In this document: positions 42,915 to 51,389 of the stretch, piece by piece
Numbering within the stretch: position 1 is the stretch's first letter
How the letters are laid out: every line of letters begins with the position of its first letter
Origin: Roseobacter sp.
GTDB taxonomy: Bacteria; Pseudomonadota; Alphaproteobacteria; Rhodobacterales; Rhodobacteraceae
Assembly: GCA_015665415.1 (NCBI GenBank)
Contig: JADFAE010000014.1
Span: 124,001 to 188,000, forward strand
Length of the DNA: 64,000 bases
Direction of reading: 5' to 3'
Made by a program: the position numbers and the translations under genes
Notes under the pieces: model-generated
Told to the model about the DNA's origin: nothing
The model's database searches: none
What the model saw: the letters and a program-made list of their open reading frames with translations, nothing else

Positions 42915-44081
42915 TTAGCGGCGCGCTTGTCCAGAGAGCTCTATGACCGTCGCCACGTCAGAAAGCCCGTAGCCATTGAACTGGGTACTCATCGCCGAGG
43001 AATAGGCCCCCAATCCGGGAAACAAGACATAGTCCCCCATCTGCGTGTCCTGCGGCAGTGGCAAGCCGTCGGGCAGCCGGTCCAGACTGTCGCAGGTGGG
43101 GCCAAAGACCACACGCGGCTGCCGGGCCCCAACCCGGTGCTTGCCCTCTGCGCTCACCACCTCAACGCGGCCCGGCAACCCCATGTCACGAATATCTACC
43201 AGCCCCCCATAAATGCCATCATTGAGAAACACCACGTCGCCGCCTTTACGCAGACCTTTGATGCGCGCGGCCAGGGTGAAACTTTCAGAGACCATGGCCC
43301 GACCCGGCTCGCAAATCAGTGGCGGGTGATCCGCGCCAAACGCGGCAACAACGGCGGCGCTGATGGCGGCAAAGACCCGTTCCAGATCAGGCGCTTCGCC
43401 GTCCCGGTTGGCGGCAAACCCACCGCCGACGTTGAGCCGGGCAATAGTCACGCCCGAGGCATCAACAATGGCTTTGGCAGCATGGATATATTCCACCCAA
43501 GCGGCCTCATCCTCGCACTGGGTGCCGGGATGAAAGCACAGGGCCGGTGTCCAGCCCTCAGCCGCAACACGTTTGAGCAACTCGATGGCCTCTTGCGGGG
43601 CGGCCCCGAACTTGCTGCCAAAATCATAGGCAGCCCCGGCAACCGGCAGGGCAAAGCGCACCGCGATTTCCTTGTCGCGCGGCACCGCGTGCAGCTTCTC
43701 CAGCTCGGAGACCTCATCCACCGACCAGCTGGCCACGTCGTGCGCTATACCCGCATCGATTTCCACCCGCGAGCGCATCGGGTTGTTGTAATGCATTTTG
43801 GCATCCGGGCTGGCGGCGCGCACGGCCTCCATTTCCGCAGGCGAGGCCACATCAAAGGCAGAAATCCCCGCAGCCACCAGATTGGACAGGACCGCCGGAT
43901 GTGGGTTGGCCTTGACCGCATAGGTCACCAAGCCGGCAAACCCCGCCTGAAACCGTTCCGCCACCTGATGCAACACGCGTGGCGAAAAATAGAGGATCGG
44001 ATGATCTGGGGTGCGCCGCGCCAGGTGGGTTTCAGGGTCAAGCCAAAGCGGTGGAATCTGCTGCATCGGGAAAAGCCTCAT
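42915..44081 (-). CDS. Ornithine/diamino acid decarboxylase, group IV PLP enzyme
   Basis: 388 residues of the alanine-racemase-fold decarboxylases. The PLP lysine is in TYAVKANPHP near 55, the glycine loop in ARLNVGGGFA, the phosphate site in CEPGRAMV, and the catalytic Cys in GPTCDSLDRL. This type makes putrescine from ornithine, or cadaverine from lysine. The first ATG was preferred because AGGGA lies six bases before it. It is divergent from an Lrp-family regulator. It gives the cell a source of diamines, the likely substrates of the gamma-glutamylation cluster at 52292-60646. Confidence 0.93.
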   Translation of the reverse strand: MRLFPMQQIPPLWLDPETHLARRTPDHPILYFSPRVLHQVAERFQAGFAGLVTYAVKANPHPAVLSNLVAAGISAFDVASPAEMEAVRAASPDAKMHYNNPMRSRVEIDAGIAHDVASWSVDEVSELEKLHAVPRDKEIAVRFALPVAGAAYDFGSKFGAAPQEAIELLKRVAAEGWTPALCFHPGTQCEDEAAWVEYIHAAKAIVDASGVTIARLNVGGGFAANRDGEAPDLERVFAAISAAVVAAFGADHPPLICEPGRAMVSESFTLAARIKGLRKGGDVVFLNDGIYGGLVDIRDMGLPGRVEVVSAEGKHRVGARQPRVVFGPTCDSLDRLPDGLPLPQDTQMGDYVLFPGLGAYSSAMSTQFNGYGLSDVATVIELSGQARR

Positions 44082-44173
44082 CTGTTTTCCCTATTTTCCA
44101 ACGATTTGGCGTCGATTTCCCTCGTCACATCCCCTATTCTGCCGAAAACTTACGTCAAAACGCAGGCCTACTC

Positions 44174-44608
44174 ATGAAAACCGACGAAACGGACCACAAA
44201 TTACTGACCCTGCTGCGTGAAAATGCCCGCCGTCCGGTGGCAGATCTGGCGCGCGCCCTGGGGCTGGCGCGCACCACTGTACAGGCCCGCATCGAACGCC
44301 TGGAAAACACCGGTGTCATCGAAGGCTACACCCTGCGCGCCTCGTCGGCCTCGCGACCACCCTTGCAGGCCACCGTGCTGATCTCGATCGAGCCGCGTTC
44401 AGGCCCCGAGGTGCTGGCGCGCCTGCGCGGCTTACCCGGGGTGGAAGTGGTGCACACGACCTCGGGCCGGTTTGATCTATTGGCCCAGGTGGTGGCCCAG
44501 ACAACGACAGAGCTGGACGATACCATCGACCGTATTGGCGAGGCCCGCGGGGTGAGATCCTCTGAAAGCCTGATCCATCTGGCGACCAAACTGGACCGCA
44601 CCACTTAG
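44174..44608 (+). CDS. Lrp/AsnC-family regulator beside the decarboxylase gene
   Basis: 144 residues from the ATG at 44174. The longer open frame back to 43979 lies inside the decarboxylase start region. The N-terminal helix-turn-helix is PVADLARALGLARTTVQARI, followed by the RAM domain (ATVLISIEPRSGPEVLARLR, then VEVVHTTSGRFDLLAQV). Lrp proteins sense amino acids. The start is 93 bases from the decarboxylase start in a divergent pair, so control of that gene by ornithine, arginine or lysine is a natural inference. Followed by a GC hairpin. Confidence 0.9.
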   Translation: MKTDETDHKLLTLLRENARRPVADLARALGLARTTVQARIERLENTGVIEGYTLRASSASRPPLQATVLISIEPRSGPEVLARLRGLPGVEVVHTTSGRFDLLAQVVAQTTTELDDTIDRIGEARGVRSSESLIHLATKLDRTT

Positions 44609-44644
44609 AACCCGGCGGTCCCACAAGCCTTACTGACCCAAGGC

Positions 44645-44672
44645 CGGGCCCGGCTCAGGGCCCGTCCCTTCT
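44645..44672 (+). terminator. Terminator-like hairpin after the Lrp gene
   Basis: CGGGCCC (44645-44651) pairs with GGGCCCG (44658-44664) around six bases, followed by TCCCTTCTT. Confidence 0.6.
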
Positions 44673-44704
44673 TCTGGCCGGTTGCTCTGGCTGTTGCGAC
44701 CCTG

Positions 44705-45592
44705 TCAAAACCGCTCCTGCGCCATCAGGTCCAGCAGCCAATCCCGAAACAGGCGCGCCGCCGGACGCAAAGCCCCCTGCTCTGGATAAATCAGATGATA
44801 GGCTTCCTGCCCCGGCACCTCCACCCCGGGCAGGCAACGCTGCAACCCCGTGTTTCGGATCACCCCATCCGAAGCCGGCGCACGGGCCAGCGCAATGCCC
44901 ATCCCCTGCGCCGACAGCTCTGCTGCCATCAGCGAATTATCGGCATAGAAGTAGTGCGCCTGCCCCTGTGGCAGCCGCAACGTCTCAAACAGATGCACCC
45001 AGCTGGCGCGATGGGTGGACACCTCTATCAGTGGAAAGTTCAGCAGATCCTGAGGCTCCGATATCTGGGTGGCAATCTGCGCAGGGGCCACCGGATAAAG
45101 CGTCTCGCGCAGCAGTTCATCCCCGGAGGTTCCAAACAGGTTAGGATTGCCAAAGACGATTTGCAAATCGCTAAATTGGTTAGCAAAATCCGCCGTCACA
45201 TTGCCGGTGCTCAGGGCCAAATTTATCTGCGGATGCAGGGCCTGAAACCCGGACAGCCCCGGCGCCAGGATGCCATGGGCAAACAACTGCACTGACTGCA
45301 CAAACAGACGCTGCTCGCGGCTTTCGCCAAACAGGCCGGTGGTGGCGGTCTCCAGCATCAACAGTGACTGCTGCACCGATGGCAGATAGGCGCGCCCCGC
45401 CTCGGTCAAAGTCACCGCATGGGCATGGCGGCGAAACAGCGGCGTGCCCAATTGCGTCTCCAGCGCCTTGACCTGTTGGCTGACCGCCGCAGCTGACATG
45501 CTGAGCTGCGCCGCCGCGCGCGCAAAGCTTTCGGTGCGGGCGGCCGCCTCAAAAACGCGCAGCCAGTTTAGGGAAGGGATTCGAGTGCTCAT
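44705..45592 (-). CDS. LysR-family regulator (GcvA-like)
   Basis: 295 residues. The helix-turn-helix SFARAAAQLSMSAAAVSQQV is of the GcvA type, and the protein starts MSTRIPSLNWLRVFEAAART. The effector domain runs from about 90 to 290. It is divergent from the phytanoyl-CoA dioxygenase-like gene with 123 bases between starts. LysR proteins usually control the divergent neighbour, so this is its probable regulator. The inducer cannot be named. It ends about 95 bases from the Lrp gene, with which it converges. Confidence 0.9.
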   Translation of the reverse strand: MSTRIPSLNWLRVFEAAARTESFARAAAQLSMSAAAVSQQVKALETQLGTPLFRRHAHAVTLTEAGRAYLPSVQQSLLMLETATTGLFGESREQRLFVQSVQLFAHGILAPGLSGFQALHPQINLALSTGNVTADFANQFSDLQIVFGNPNLFGTSGDELLRETLYPVAPAQIATQISEPQDLLNFPLIEVSTHRASWVHLFETLRLPQGQAHYFYADNSLMAAELSAQGMGIALARAPASDGVIRNTGLQRCLPGVEVPGQEAYHLIYPEQGALRPAARLFRDWLLDLMAQERF

Positions 45593-45715
45593 GCAGGCAG
45601 GCTAAGCAAAACTTAGGCTAACCGGCAAGACATACCGTGCTGTGATTTCGTCGCCCGGGCCTAGGTTCGCTTTGGACCCTTTTTCAACCCCCTGTGAAAA
45701 TAGCGAGCACTCACA

Positions 45716-46600
45716 ATGACCAACCCGACCGCCCCCGCGTCCCGCAAGCTCAGCCCCGCCCAGCAGCAGGCCTATTGGGATCAGGGGTATCTCTTTCCCT
45801 TTGATGTCATCCCACCGCAAGAGGCCGCCGAGTTGCGCGCCGAGCTGGAGGCGATTGAGCGCGATTATCTCGACGCGGAGCTGCCGTTGCCGCTCAATTC
45901 CTACAAACGCGTCAATGCCCATGTGGTGATGCCTCTGGCGGCCCGACTGGCACAGGATCCCCGCATTTTGGATCTGGTCGAGGGTCTGCTGGGTCCGGAT
46001 CTGCTGCTGTGGTCCGCCGAATTCTTCATCAAGGAGCCGGGAACCCGCCATGTCGTCGGCATGCATCAGGATCTGACCTATTGGGGCTTGGGCGATACCC
46101 CGGATCAGGTCACCGCCTGGCTGGCCCTGTCGCCCTCGACCCGTGCCAGCGGCTGCATGGATTTTGTTGCCGGCAGTCACAAGAACCCGATCCTGCCGCA
46201 CAAGGATACGTTTTCAGAGGAAAACCTGCTGTCGCGCGGCCAGGAAGTGGCGGTCGAAGTCACCGAAGCAGATAAAACCGCTATCGAGTTGCAGCCCGGC
46301 CAGATGTCGTTGCACCACGGGCTGACCATTCACGGCTCCGGCCCCAACAGCTCTGATGATCGGCGCATCGGCTTGGCCATTCGCTACCTGAACCCCAAGG
46401 CGCAACAACAGGTTGCCGACAAGGACTATGCCATGCTGGTGCGCGGCACCGATGAGGTGAGCAATTTCATCCATATCCCTGCCCCCACCGAGCTGTTCGA
46501 ACCGGCCGCCCTGGACCGCTACGAAGACATTCGCCGCGCCCAGTCCAAGGCCTTGGCGGATGGGGCGACAAAAGAGGTGAACCTGTATCAGGCGAGCTAA
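45716..46600 (+). CDS. Phytanoyl-CoA dioxygenase (PhyH) family protein
   Basis: 294 residues, Fe(II)/2-oxoglutarate oxygenase fold. The facial triad is H117-x-D119 in GMHQDLTYWG and H206 in HHGLTIHGSGPN. R216/R217 lies where 2-oxoglutarate is bound. Roseobacters carry many PhyH relatives, including ectoine hydroxylase and chlorinases, whose substrates differ, so the phytanoyl label should not be read literally. No strong ribosome site precedes the ATG. It is divergent from a LysR gene and followed by a good terminator. Confidence 0.88.
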   Translation: MTNPTAPASRKLSPAQQQAYWDQGYLFPFDVIPPQEAAELRAELEAIERDYLDAELPLPLNSYKRVNAHVVMPLAARLAQDPRILDLVEGLLGPDLLLWSAEFFIKEPGTRHVVGMHQDLTYWGLGDTPDQVTAWLALSPSTRASGCMDFVAGSHKNPILPHKDTFSEENLLSRGQEVAVEVTEADKTAIELQPGQMSLHHGLTIHGSGPNSSDDRRIGLAIRYLNPKAQQQVADKDYAMLVRGTDEVSNFIHIPAPTELFEPAALDRYEDIRRAQSKALADGATKEVNLYQAS

Positions 46601-46651
46601 GGCACCCAAAGCCGCAGGCGGGCCGCCGTAGCGTCTATTTAACAGCAATTG

Positions 46652-46680
46652 AGGGAGTGCACCGCGCACTCCCTTTTCCT
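46652..46680 (+). terminator. Terminator between PhyH-family gene and valS
   Basis: AGGGAGTGC pairs with GCACTCCCT around five bases, followed by TTTCCTTTT. It ends the PhyH-family transcript 52 bases past its stop. Confidence 0.85.
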
Positions 46681-46740
46681 TTTGGTGCCTATTCGCTATG
46701 GGGAACACAACCCGGATCAAACCTACGCAGGACGAGACGC

Positions 46741-49700
46741 ATGGCGATGGAAAAATCATTTGACGCGGCAGCAGCAGAAAGCCGCCTGACACAAGCCTGG
46801 GATCAGGCTGGTTGCTTCAAGGCCGGCGCCAATGCCGCGCCCGAGGCCTCGACCTATTGCATCATGATCCCACCACCCAATGTCACCGGCGTTTTGCACA
46901 TGGGCCATGCTTTCAACAACACCCTGCAGGATATCCTGATCCGCTGGAAACGCATGCAGGGCTTTGACACCCTGTGGCAGCCCGGCACCGACCATGCCGG
47001 CATCGCCACCCAGATGGTGGTAGAGCGCGAGTTGGCCAAGACCCAACAGCCCAGCCGGGCTGAGCTGGGCCGCGAGAAGTTCCTGGAAAAAGTCTGGGAG
47101 TGGAAAGAGCAGTCCGGCGGCACCATCATCGAACAGCTGAAGCGCCTGGGTGCCTCCTGCGATTTTGAGCGCACCGCCTTCACCATGGCCGGTGCCCACG
47201 GCGACACCCGCACGGGCCACGAGAACTCGCCCAATTTCCACGACGCCGTGATCAAGGTCTTTGTGGAGATGTACAACAAGGGGCTGATCTATCGCGGCAA
47301 GCGCCTGGTCAACTGGGACCCGCATTTTGAAACCGCGATCTCGGACCTTGAGGTCGAGAATATCGAAGTCGCGGGCCACATGTGGCACTTCAAATACCCG
47401 CTCGCGAATGGTGCGACCTATACCTACATCGAGAAGGACGAGGACGGCAATGTCACGCTGAGTGAAACCCGTGACTACATCTCCATCGCCACCACCCGGC
47501 CCGAAACCATGCTGGGCGACGGCGCGGTTGCGGTCCACCCCTCGGATGAGCGTTACGCGCCCATCGTCGGCATGCTCTGCGAAATCCCGGTTGGCCCCAA
47601 GGCGCAGCGCCGTCTGATCCCGATCATCACCGATGAGTACCCCGACAAGGATTTTGGTTCGGGCGCGGTCAAGATCACCGGTGCCCATGATTTCAACGAC
47701 TATCAGGTTGCCAAGCGCGGCGGCATTCCGATGTATAATCTGATGGACACCAAGGCCAATATGCGCGCCGATGGTCGCCCCTATGTGGAAGAGGCCACCA
47801 CCGCGCAAGCGATTGCCAATGGGGAAGCTGAGTTCACCGAGGCCAGCATCGCCGCGATGAACCTGGTGCCGGAAGAATACCGCGGGCTGGACCGGTTCGA
47901 GGCCCGCAAACGCGTGGTGGCCGATATCACCGCCGAAGGGTTGGCCGTGACGGTGACTACCACCAAGACGATCAAGGATGACGACGGCAACGAGACTGAA
48001 GTCTCCGAGACCGTGCCTTACGTCGAAGCCAAGCCAATCATGCAGCCCTTTGGCGACCGCTCCAAGGTCGTGATCGAGCCGATGCTGACCGACCAGTGGT
48101 ATGTTGACGCGGAAAAGGTTGTTGGCCCGGCGCTGGATGCGGTGAAAGACGGCACCGTCAAGATCCTGCCCGAAAGCGATAAAAAAGTGTACTTCCACTG
48201 GCTGGAAAACATCGAACCCTGGTGCATCTCGCGCCAGCTGTGGTGGGGCCACCAGATCCCGGTTTGGTTTGGGCCTGCCGTTACTGATGACAAGCAAAGC
48301 TACACAGCTAAACCGCCTGTTCAATTCTGCGCAGCGACAGAAGAAGAGGCATTGAAACTCGCCAACGAATACTACGGTCCCGAAGCCGAGGCATATGTTT
48401 CGAAGGTCCACGGTCATATAGCTGAAGACAATCGCAGTGGCGGTGGAATTGCAGGACTTGACGACAATACAATCATGGAAATGCATGAGGTCGGCAAAAA
48501 GCGCAGCTACGCGATCCACCGCGACCCCGACGTGCTCGACACCTGGTTCTCCTCTGGCCTTTGGCCCATTGGCACCCTGGGCTGGCCGGAGTGGTCTGAG
48601 GAGACCTCGAAATACTTCCCGACCTCGACCCTGGTCACCGGTCAGGACATCCTGTTCTTCTGGGTGGCGCGAATGATGATGATGCAGCTGGCGGTTCTGG
48701 ACCCCGACCTGCCGGTCAAGGAACGCATCCCCTTTGACACTGTCTATCTGCACGGGTTGGTGCGCGACGCTAAGGGCAAGAAGATGTCCAAATCCACCGG
48801 AAACGTGGTTGATCCGCTGGAAATCATTGACGAATACGGCGCCGATGCGCTGCGCTTCACCAATGCGGCCATGGCCTCGCTTGGGGGTGTGCTCAAGCTC
48901 GACATGAAACGGATCGAGGGCTATCGCAACTTTGTCACCAAGATCTGGCAGGCCTGTTCCTATGGTGACAGCCAGATTGATGCCTTCAGCGTTGAACGTG
49001 GCGCTGAGCCGCCCAAGGTGACCCTGCCGCTGAACCGCTGGATCGTGGGTGAGATCGCCAAGCTGCGCGAAGAGGTGGATGCGGGCTTTGAAAGCTTCCG
49101 CTTCAACGATGCGGCCAATGCGCTCTACTCGACCTTCTGGAACACCTTCTGCGACCGTTATCTGGAATTCACCAAGCCGGTGTTCCAGGGCGAGGATCAA
49201 TCCGCCAAGGACGAGACGCGCGCGACATTTGCCTGGGCCATCGATCAGGCGCTCACCCTGATGCATCCCATCATGCCCTTCGTCACCGAAGAGCTGTGGA
49301 ACATCACCGAAGGGCGCGGCGTGAAAACCGGTGAGGCCTCACAGATGCTGGCCCATGCCGCCTGGCCAACCTACAAGGCCGCCGACCTGGTCGATGCAGA
49401 GGCCGAGGCGGAAATGAACTGGGTCATTGCAGTGATCGGCAATGTGCGCTCTGCGCGCTCGCAGCTCAACGTGCCATCGGGCTCGATTGTGCCAATGCTG
49501 GTCACAGAGATGGACGAGGCCGCGCAAGGCTACTGGGATCGCAATGCAGGCCTGATCATGAACAAGGCCCGTATCGACAGCCTGACCCAGGCCGACGTAC
49601 TGCCCAAGGGCTGTATCTCGATTGGCGCGCCGGGGGCCTCCTTTGCGCTGCCGCTGGCCGATATCATCGATGTGGCAGCGGAAAAGGCGCGTCAGGAAAA

Positions 49701-49878
49701 GAACCTCGGCAAACTCGCCAAAGAGCTGGGCGGGCTGCGGGGCCGATTGAAGAACCCCAAATTCGCCGCCTCCGCCCCCGAAGAAGTGGTCGCAGAGGCC
49801 CGCGAAAACCTGGCCCTGCGCGAAGAGGAAGAAGCCAAGATCAAAGAGGCGCTGGCGCGTCTGCAGGAAATCGGCTGA
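46741..49878 (+). CDS. valS: Valine--tRNA ligase
   Basis: 1045 residues, longer than many ValRS (about 950). The class I signature HMGH is at 53-56 and KMSKS at 681-685. The CP1 editing domain runs between about 190 and 400, and a C-terminal coiled coil that holds tRNA starts near 970 (AAEKARQEKNLGKLAKELGG). The start at 46741 was chosen because it follows AGGACGAGACGC. Between about residues 513 and 586 an extra segment (ATEEEALKLANEYYGPEAEA and following) has distinctly AT-rich DNA, see findings. Essential housekeeping gene. Confidence 0.97.
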   Translation: MAMEKSFDAAAAESRLTQAWDQAGCFKAGANAAPEASTYCIMIPPPNVTGVLHMGHAFNNTLQDILIRWKRMQGFDTLWQPGTDHAGIATQMVVERELAKTQQPSRAELGREKFLEKVWEWKEQSGGTIIEQLKRLGASCDFERTAFTMAGAHGDTRTGHENSPNFHDAVIKVFVEMYNKGLIYRGKRLVNWDPHFETAISDLEVENIEVAGHMWHFKYPLANGATYTYIEKDEDGNVTLSETRDYISIATTRPETMLGDGAVAVHPSDERYAPIVGMLCEIPVGPKAQRRLIPIITDEYPDKDFGSGAVKITGAHDFNDYQVAKRGGIPMYNLMDTKANMRADGRPYVEEATTAQAIANGEAEFTEASIAAMNLVPEEYRGLDRFEARKRVVADITAEGLAVTVTTTKTIKDDDGNETEVSETVPYVEAKPIMQPFGDRSKVVIEPMLTDQWYVDAEKVVGPALDAVKDGTVKILPESDKKVYFHWLENIEPWCISRQLWWGHQIPVWFGPAVTDDKQSYTAKPPVQFCAATEEEALKLANEYYGPEAEAYVSKVHGHIAEDNRSGGGIAGLDDNTIMEMHEVGKKRSYAIHRDPDVLDTWFSSGLWPIGTLGWPEWSEETSKYFPTSTLVTGQDILFFWVARMMMMQLAVLDPDLPVKERIPFDTVYLHGLVRDAKGKKMSKSTGNVVDPLEIIDEYGADALRFTNAAMASLGGVLKLDMKRIEGYRNFVTKIWQACSYGDSQIDAFSVERGAEPPKVTLPLNRWIVGEIAKLREEVDAGFESFRFNDAANALYSTFWNTFCDRYLEFTKPVFQGEDQSAKDETRATFAWAIDQALTLMHPIMPFVTEELWNITEGRGVKTGEASQMLAHAAWPTYKAADLVDAEAEAEMNWVIAVIGNVRSARSQLNVPSGSIVPMLVTEMDEAAQGYWDRNAGLIMNKARIDSLTQADVLPKGCISIGAPGASFALPLADIIDVAAEKARQEKNLGKLAKELGGLRGRLKNPKFAASAPEEVVAEARENLALREEEEAKIKEALARLQEIG

Positions 49879-49915
49879 GCCAATCGCAAGGCCACATCCG
49901 GCCATGACAGATGAG

Positions 49916-49943
49916 AAAACGCCCGCCCTAGTGCGGGCGTTTT
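49916..49943 (+). terminator. Rho-independent terminator of valS
   Basis: AAAACGCCCGC pairs with GCGGGCGTTTT over 11 bp around a six-base loop, 37 bases past the stop. Confidence 0.93.
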
Positions 49944-50080
49944 GTCCTTTCCGGCACCGGATGTTTGCGCGAATTTGTCGATCGCATTTCCCGCAAGGGG
50001 GAAAAAGGCAGCCAGCACACCATTGCCATTTTCGGCGATCTGTATCAGCGTGTCGCCAGGTACTTTGAGGGAGAATAAAA

Positions 50081-50374
50081 ATGCCAAAAGGCTATTGGGT
50101 TGCCCATGTCGATGTGCAGGACATGGAACGCTACAAAGACTATGTCGCAGCCAATGCGGCCCCCTTTGCGGAATATGGCGCTCGTTTTCTGGTCCGGGGT
50201 GGTGCCAAGGAAGTGCGCGAAGGTCAGACCCGGGCGCGTACCGTGGTGATTGAATTCAAGGATTTCGAAACCGCCAAATCCTGCTATGATTCTGTTGCCT
50301 ACCAGGACGCCAAAGCACTGCGCGACCCGGTCTCGACGGGCGACATGGAAATCATCGAGGGCTACGACGGGTAA
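50081..50374 (+). CDS. DUF1330-domain protein
   Basis: 97 residues with the DUF1330 pattern: MPKGYWVAHVDVQDMERYKD at the start, RTVVIEFKDFETAKSCYDSV in the middle, and AKALRDPVSTGDMEIIEGYD at the end. It folds as a dimeric alpha-beta barrel. No activity is established for the family. AGGGAG lies eight bases before ATG. It stands between valS and the TerB-like pair, in the same direction as both. Confidence 0.93.
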   Translation: MPKGYWVAHVDVQDMERYKDYVAANAAPFAEYGARFLVRGGAKEVREGQTRARTVVIEFKDFETAKSCYDSVAYQDAKALRDPVSTGDMEIIEGYDG

Positions 50375-50487
50375 GGCGTCGGTCTGCGGATCCCAGCCCT
50401 TGCCCGAAACGGCCCTGCGCCAGATCTCGATGACGCATCGGGCGCTGGTAGTGACCACAAGGCCCAGAAGCGGAGTTGCAAAACACC

Positions 50488-50946
50488 ATGCTCAAGAAGT
50501 TCTTTCAAGCCTTTCGCCCCACCGAGACCCCTGCCTTGCCGGACCCGGATGCGGAGCTGGCGCTCGGGGCCCTGCTGGTGCGGGTGGCGCAATCGGACCG
50601 GGACTATCAGCTGGAAGAAATCAGCCTGATCGACCGCATTCTGGCGCGGCTCTATCAGCATGACGCAATCGAGGCCGCCAAGGTGCGTGCCACCTGCGAA
50701 AAGCTGCATTCCGCCGCTCCCGAGACCGATACCTTTGGTCGGTTGATCCGCGAGACCACCGGGCTGGAAGAGCGACTGGCAGCGCTGGACGCGCTGTGGG
50801 AAGTGGTGCTGGCAGACAACAACGAACACGAGGGCGAGGTCCGCATTGTCGAGGATGCCTACAAGGCCATGGGCCTGTCTTATGCGGATAACGAAGCGGC
50901 GCATGCCAAGGCACTGGCCAAAATGGCAGCCGACCACGAGGATTGA
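50488..50946 (+). CDS. TerB-like protein 1
   Basis: 152 residues, all helical, of the TerB family (originally from tellurite-resistance operons). LALGALLVRVAQSDRDYQLE near 30 and AALDALWEVVLADNNEHEGE near 102 form the two acidic helix pairs that bind a metal in TerB. It starts at the ATG 50488 rather than a TTG four codons before. It is a paralog of the next gene (identical motif order) and only two bases separate stop and start. No other ter gene is visible, so tellurite resistance is unlikely. Confidence 0.88.
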   Translation: MLKKFFQAFRPTETPALPDPDAELALGALLVRVAQSDRDYQLEEISLIDRILARLYQHDAIEAAKVRATCEKLHSAAPETDTFGRLIRETTGLEERLAALDALWEVVLADNNEHEGEVRIVEDAYKAMGLSYADNEAAHAKALAKMAADHED

Positions 50947-50948
50947 AC

Positions 50949-51389
50949 ATGTTTAAGGACCTACTGAACCGCCTGCTGGCGCCAGCCCCCGAACCGCTGA
51001 CGGATGAGGGTGCGCGCTTGGCGCTGGTGGCGCTTTTGGTGCGGATCGCCCGCTCTGATCACGATTATTCAGAGGTCGAAAAGGACCGCATAGATCGCAT
51101 CATCCGCAATCGCTTTGGTCAGGATCTTGGCGGTGCCATCATTCTGCGCGAACAGGCCGAAGCCATGGAGGCCGAAGCCCCCGACACCGTGCGCTTTACC
51201 CGCGCCATCAAGGAAGCCGTCGCCTTTGAAGATCGCATCGGCGTGGTCGAGGCCCTGTGGCAGGTGGTGCTGGCTGACGGCCATCGCGATGCCGGCGAAA
51301 ACGCCCTGATGCGGTTGTCGGCCAATCTCTTGGGTGTCAGCGATGTCGAAAGCGCGCAGGCCAGGCAGCGGGCGGAGGCATTGGGATGA
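50949..51389 (+). CDS. TerB-like protein 2
   Basis: 146 residues, a paralog of the preceding gene. LALVALLVRIARSDHDYSEV near 25 matches LALGALLVRVAQSDRDYQLE of TerB 1, and GVVEALWQVVLADGHRDAGE near 98 matches the second block. Its stop codon overlaps the ATG of the following binding-protein gene (ATGA), so all three genes are translationally coupled. Two TerB-like proteins made together may form a heterodimer. This is inference. Cytoplasmic, with no signal or membrane segment. Confidence 0.88.
   Translation: MFKDLLNRLLAPAPEPLTDEGARLALVALLVRIARSDHDYSEVEKDRIDRIIRNRFGQDLGGAIILREQAEAMEAEAPDTVRFTRAIKEAVAFEDRIGVVEALWQVVLADGHRDAGENALMRLSANLLGVSDVESAQARQRAEALG

Noticed and set aside
41687-44177. Long plus-strand frames (over 400 codons) across the molybdenum enzyme and decarboxylase genes
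   Set aside because: Shadow frames of minus-strand genes with clear motifs; their translations are His/Arg-rich and match no family.
46756-49266. 836-codon open frame antisense to valS
   Set aside because: It mirrors a strongly supported gene and exists because GC-rich codon use keeps antisense frames open; no start signal and His/Gly-rich composition.
33231-50374. The two DUF1330-like proteins as a recent duplication
   Set aside because: Apart from fold-level pattern the two sequences differ strongly and lie 17 kb apart in different contexts.
50488-51389. Tellurite resistance role of the TerB pair
   Set aside because: No terA, terC, terD or terZ-like partner in the window.
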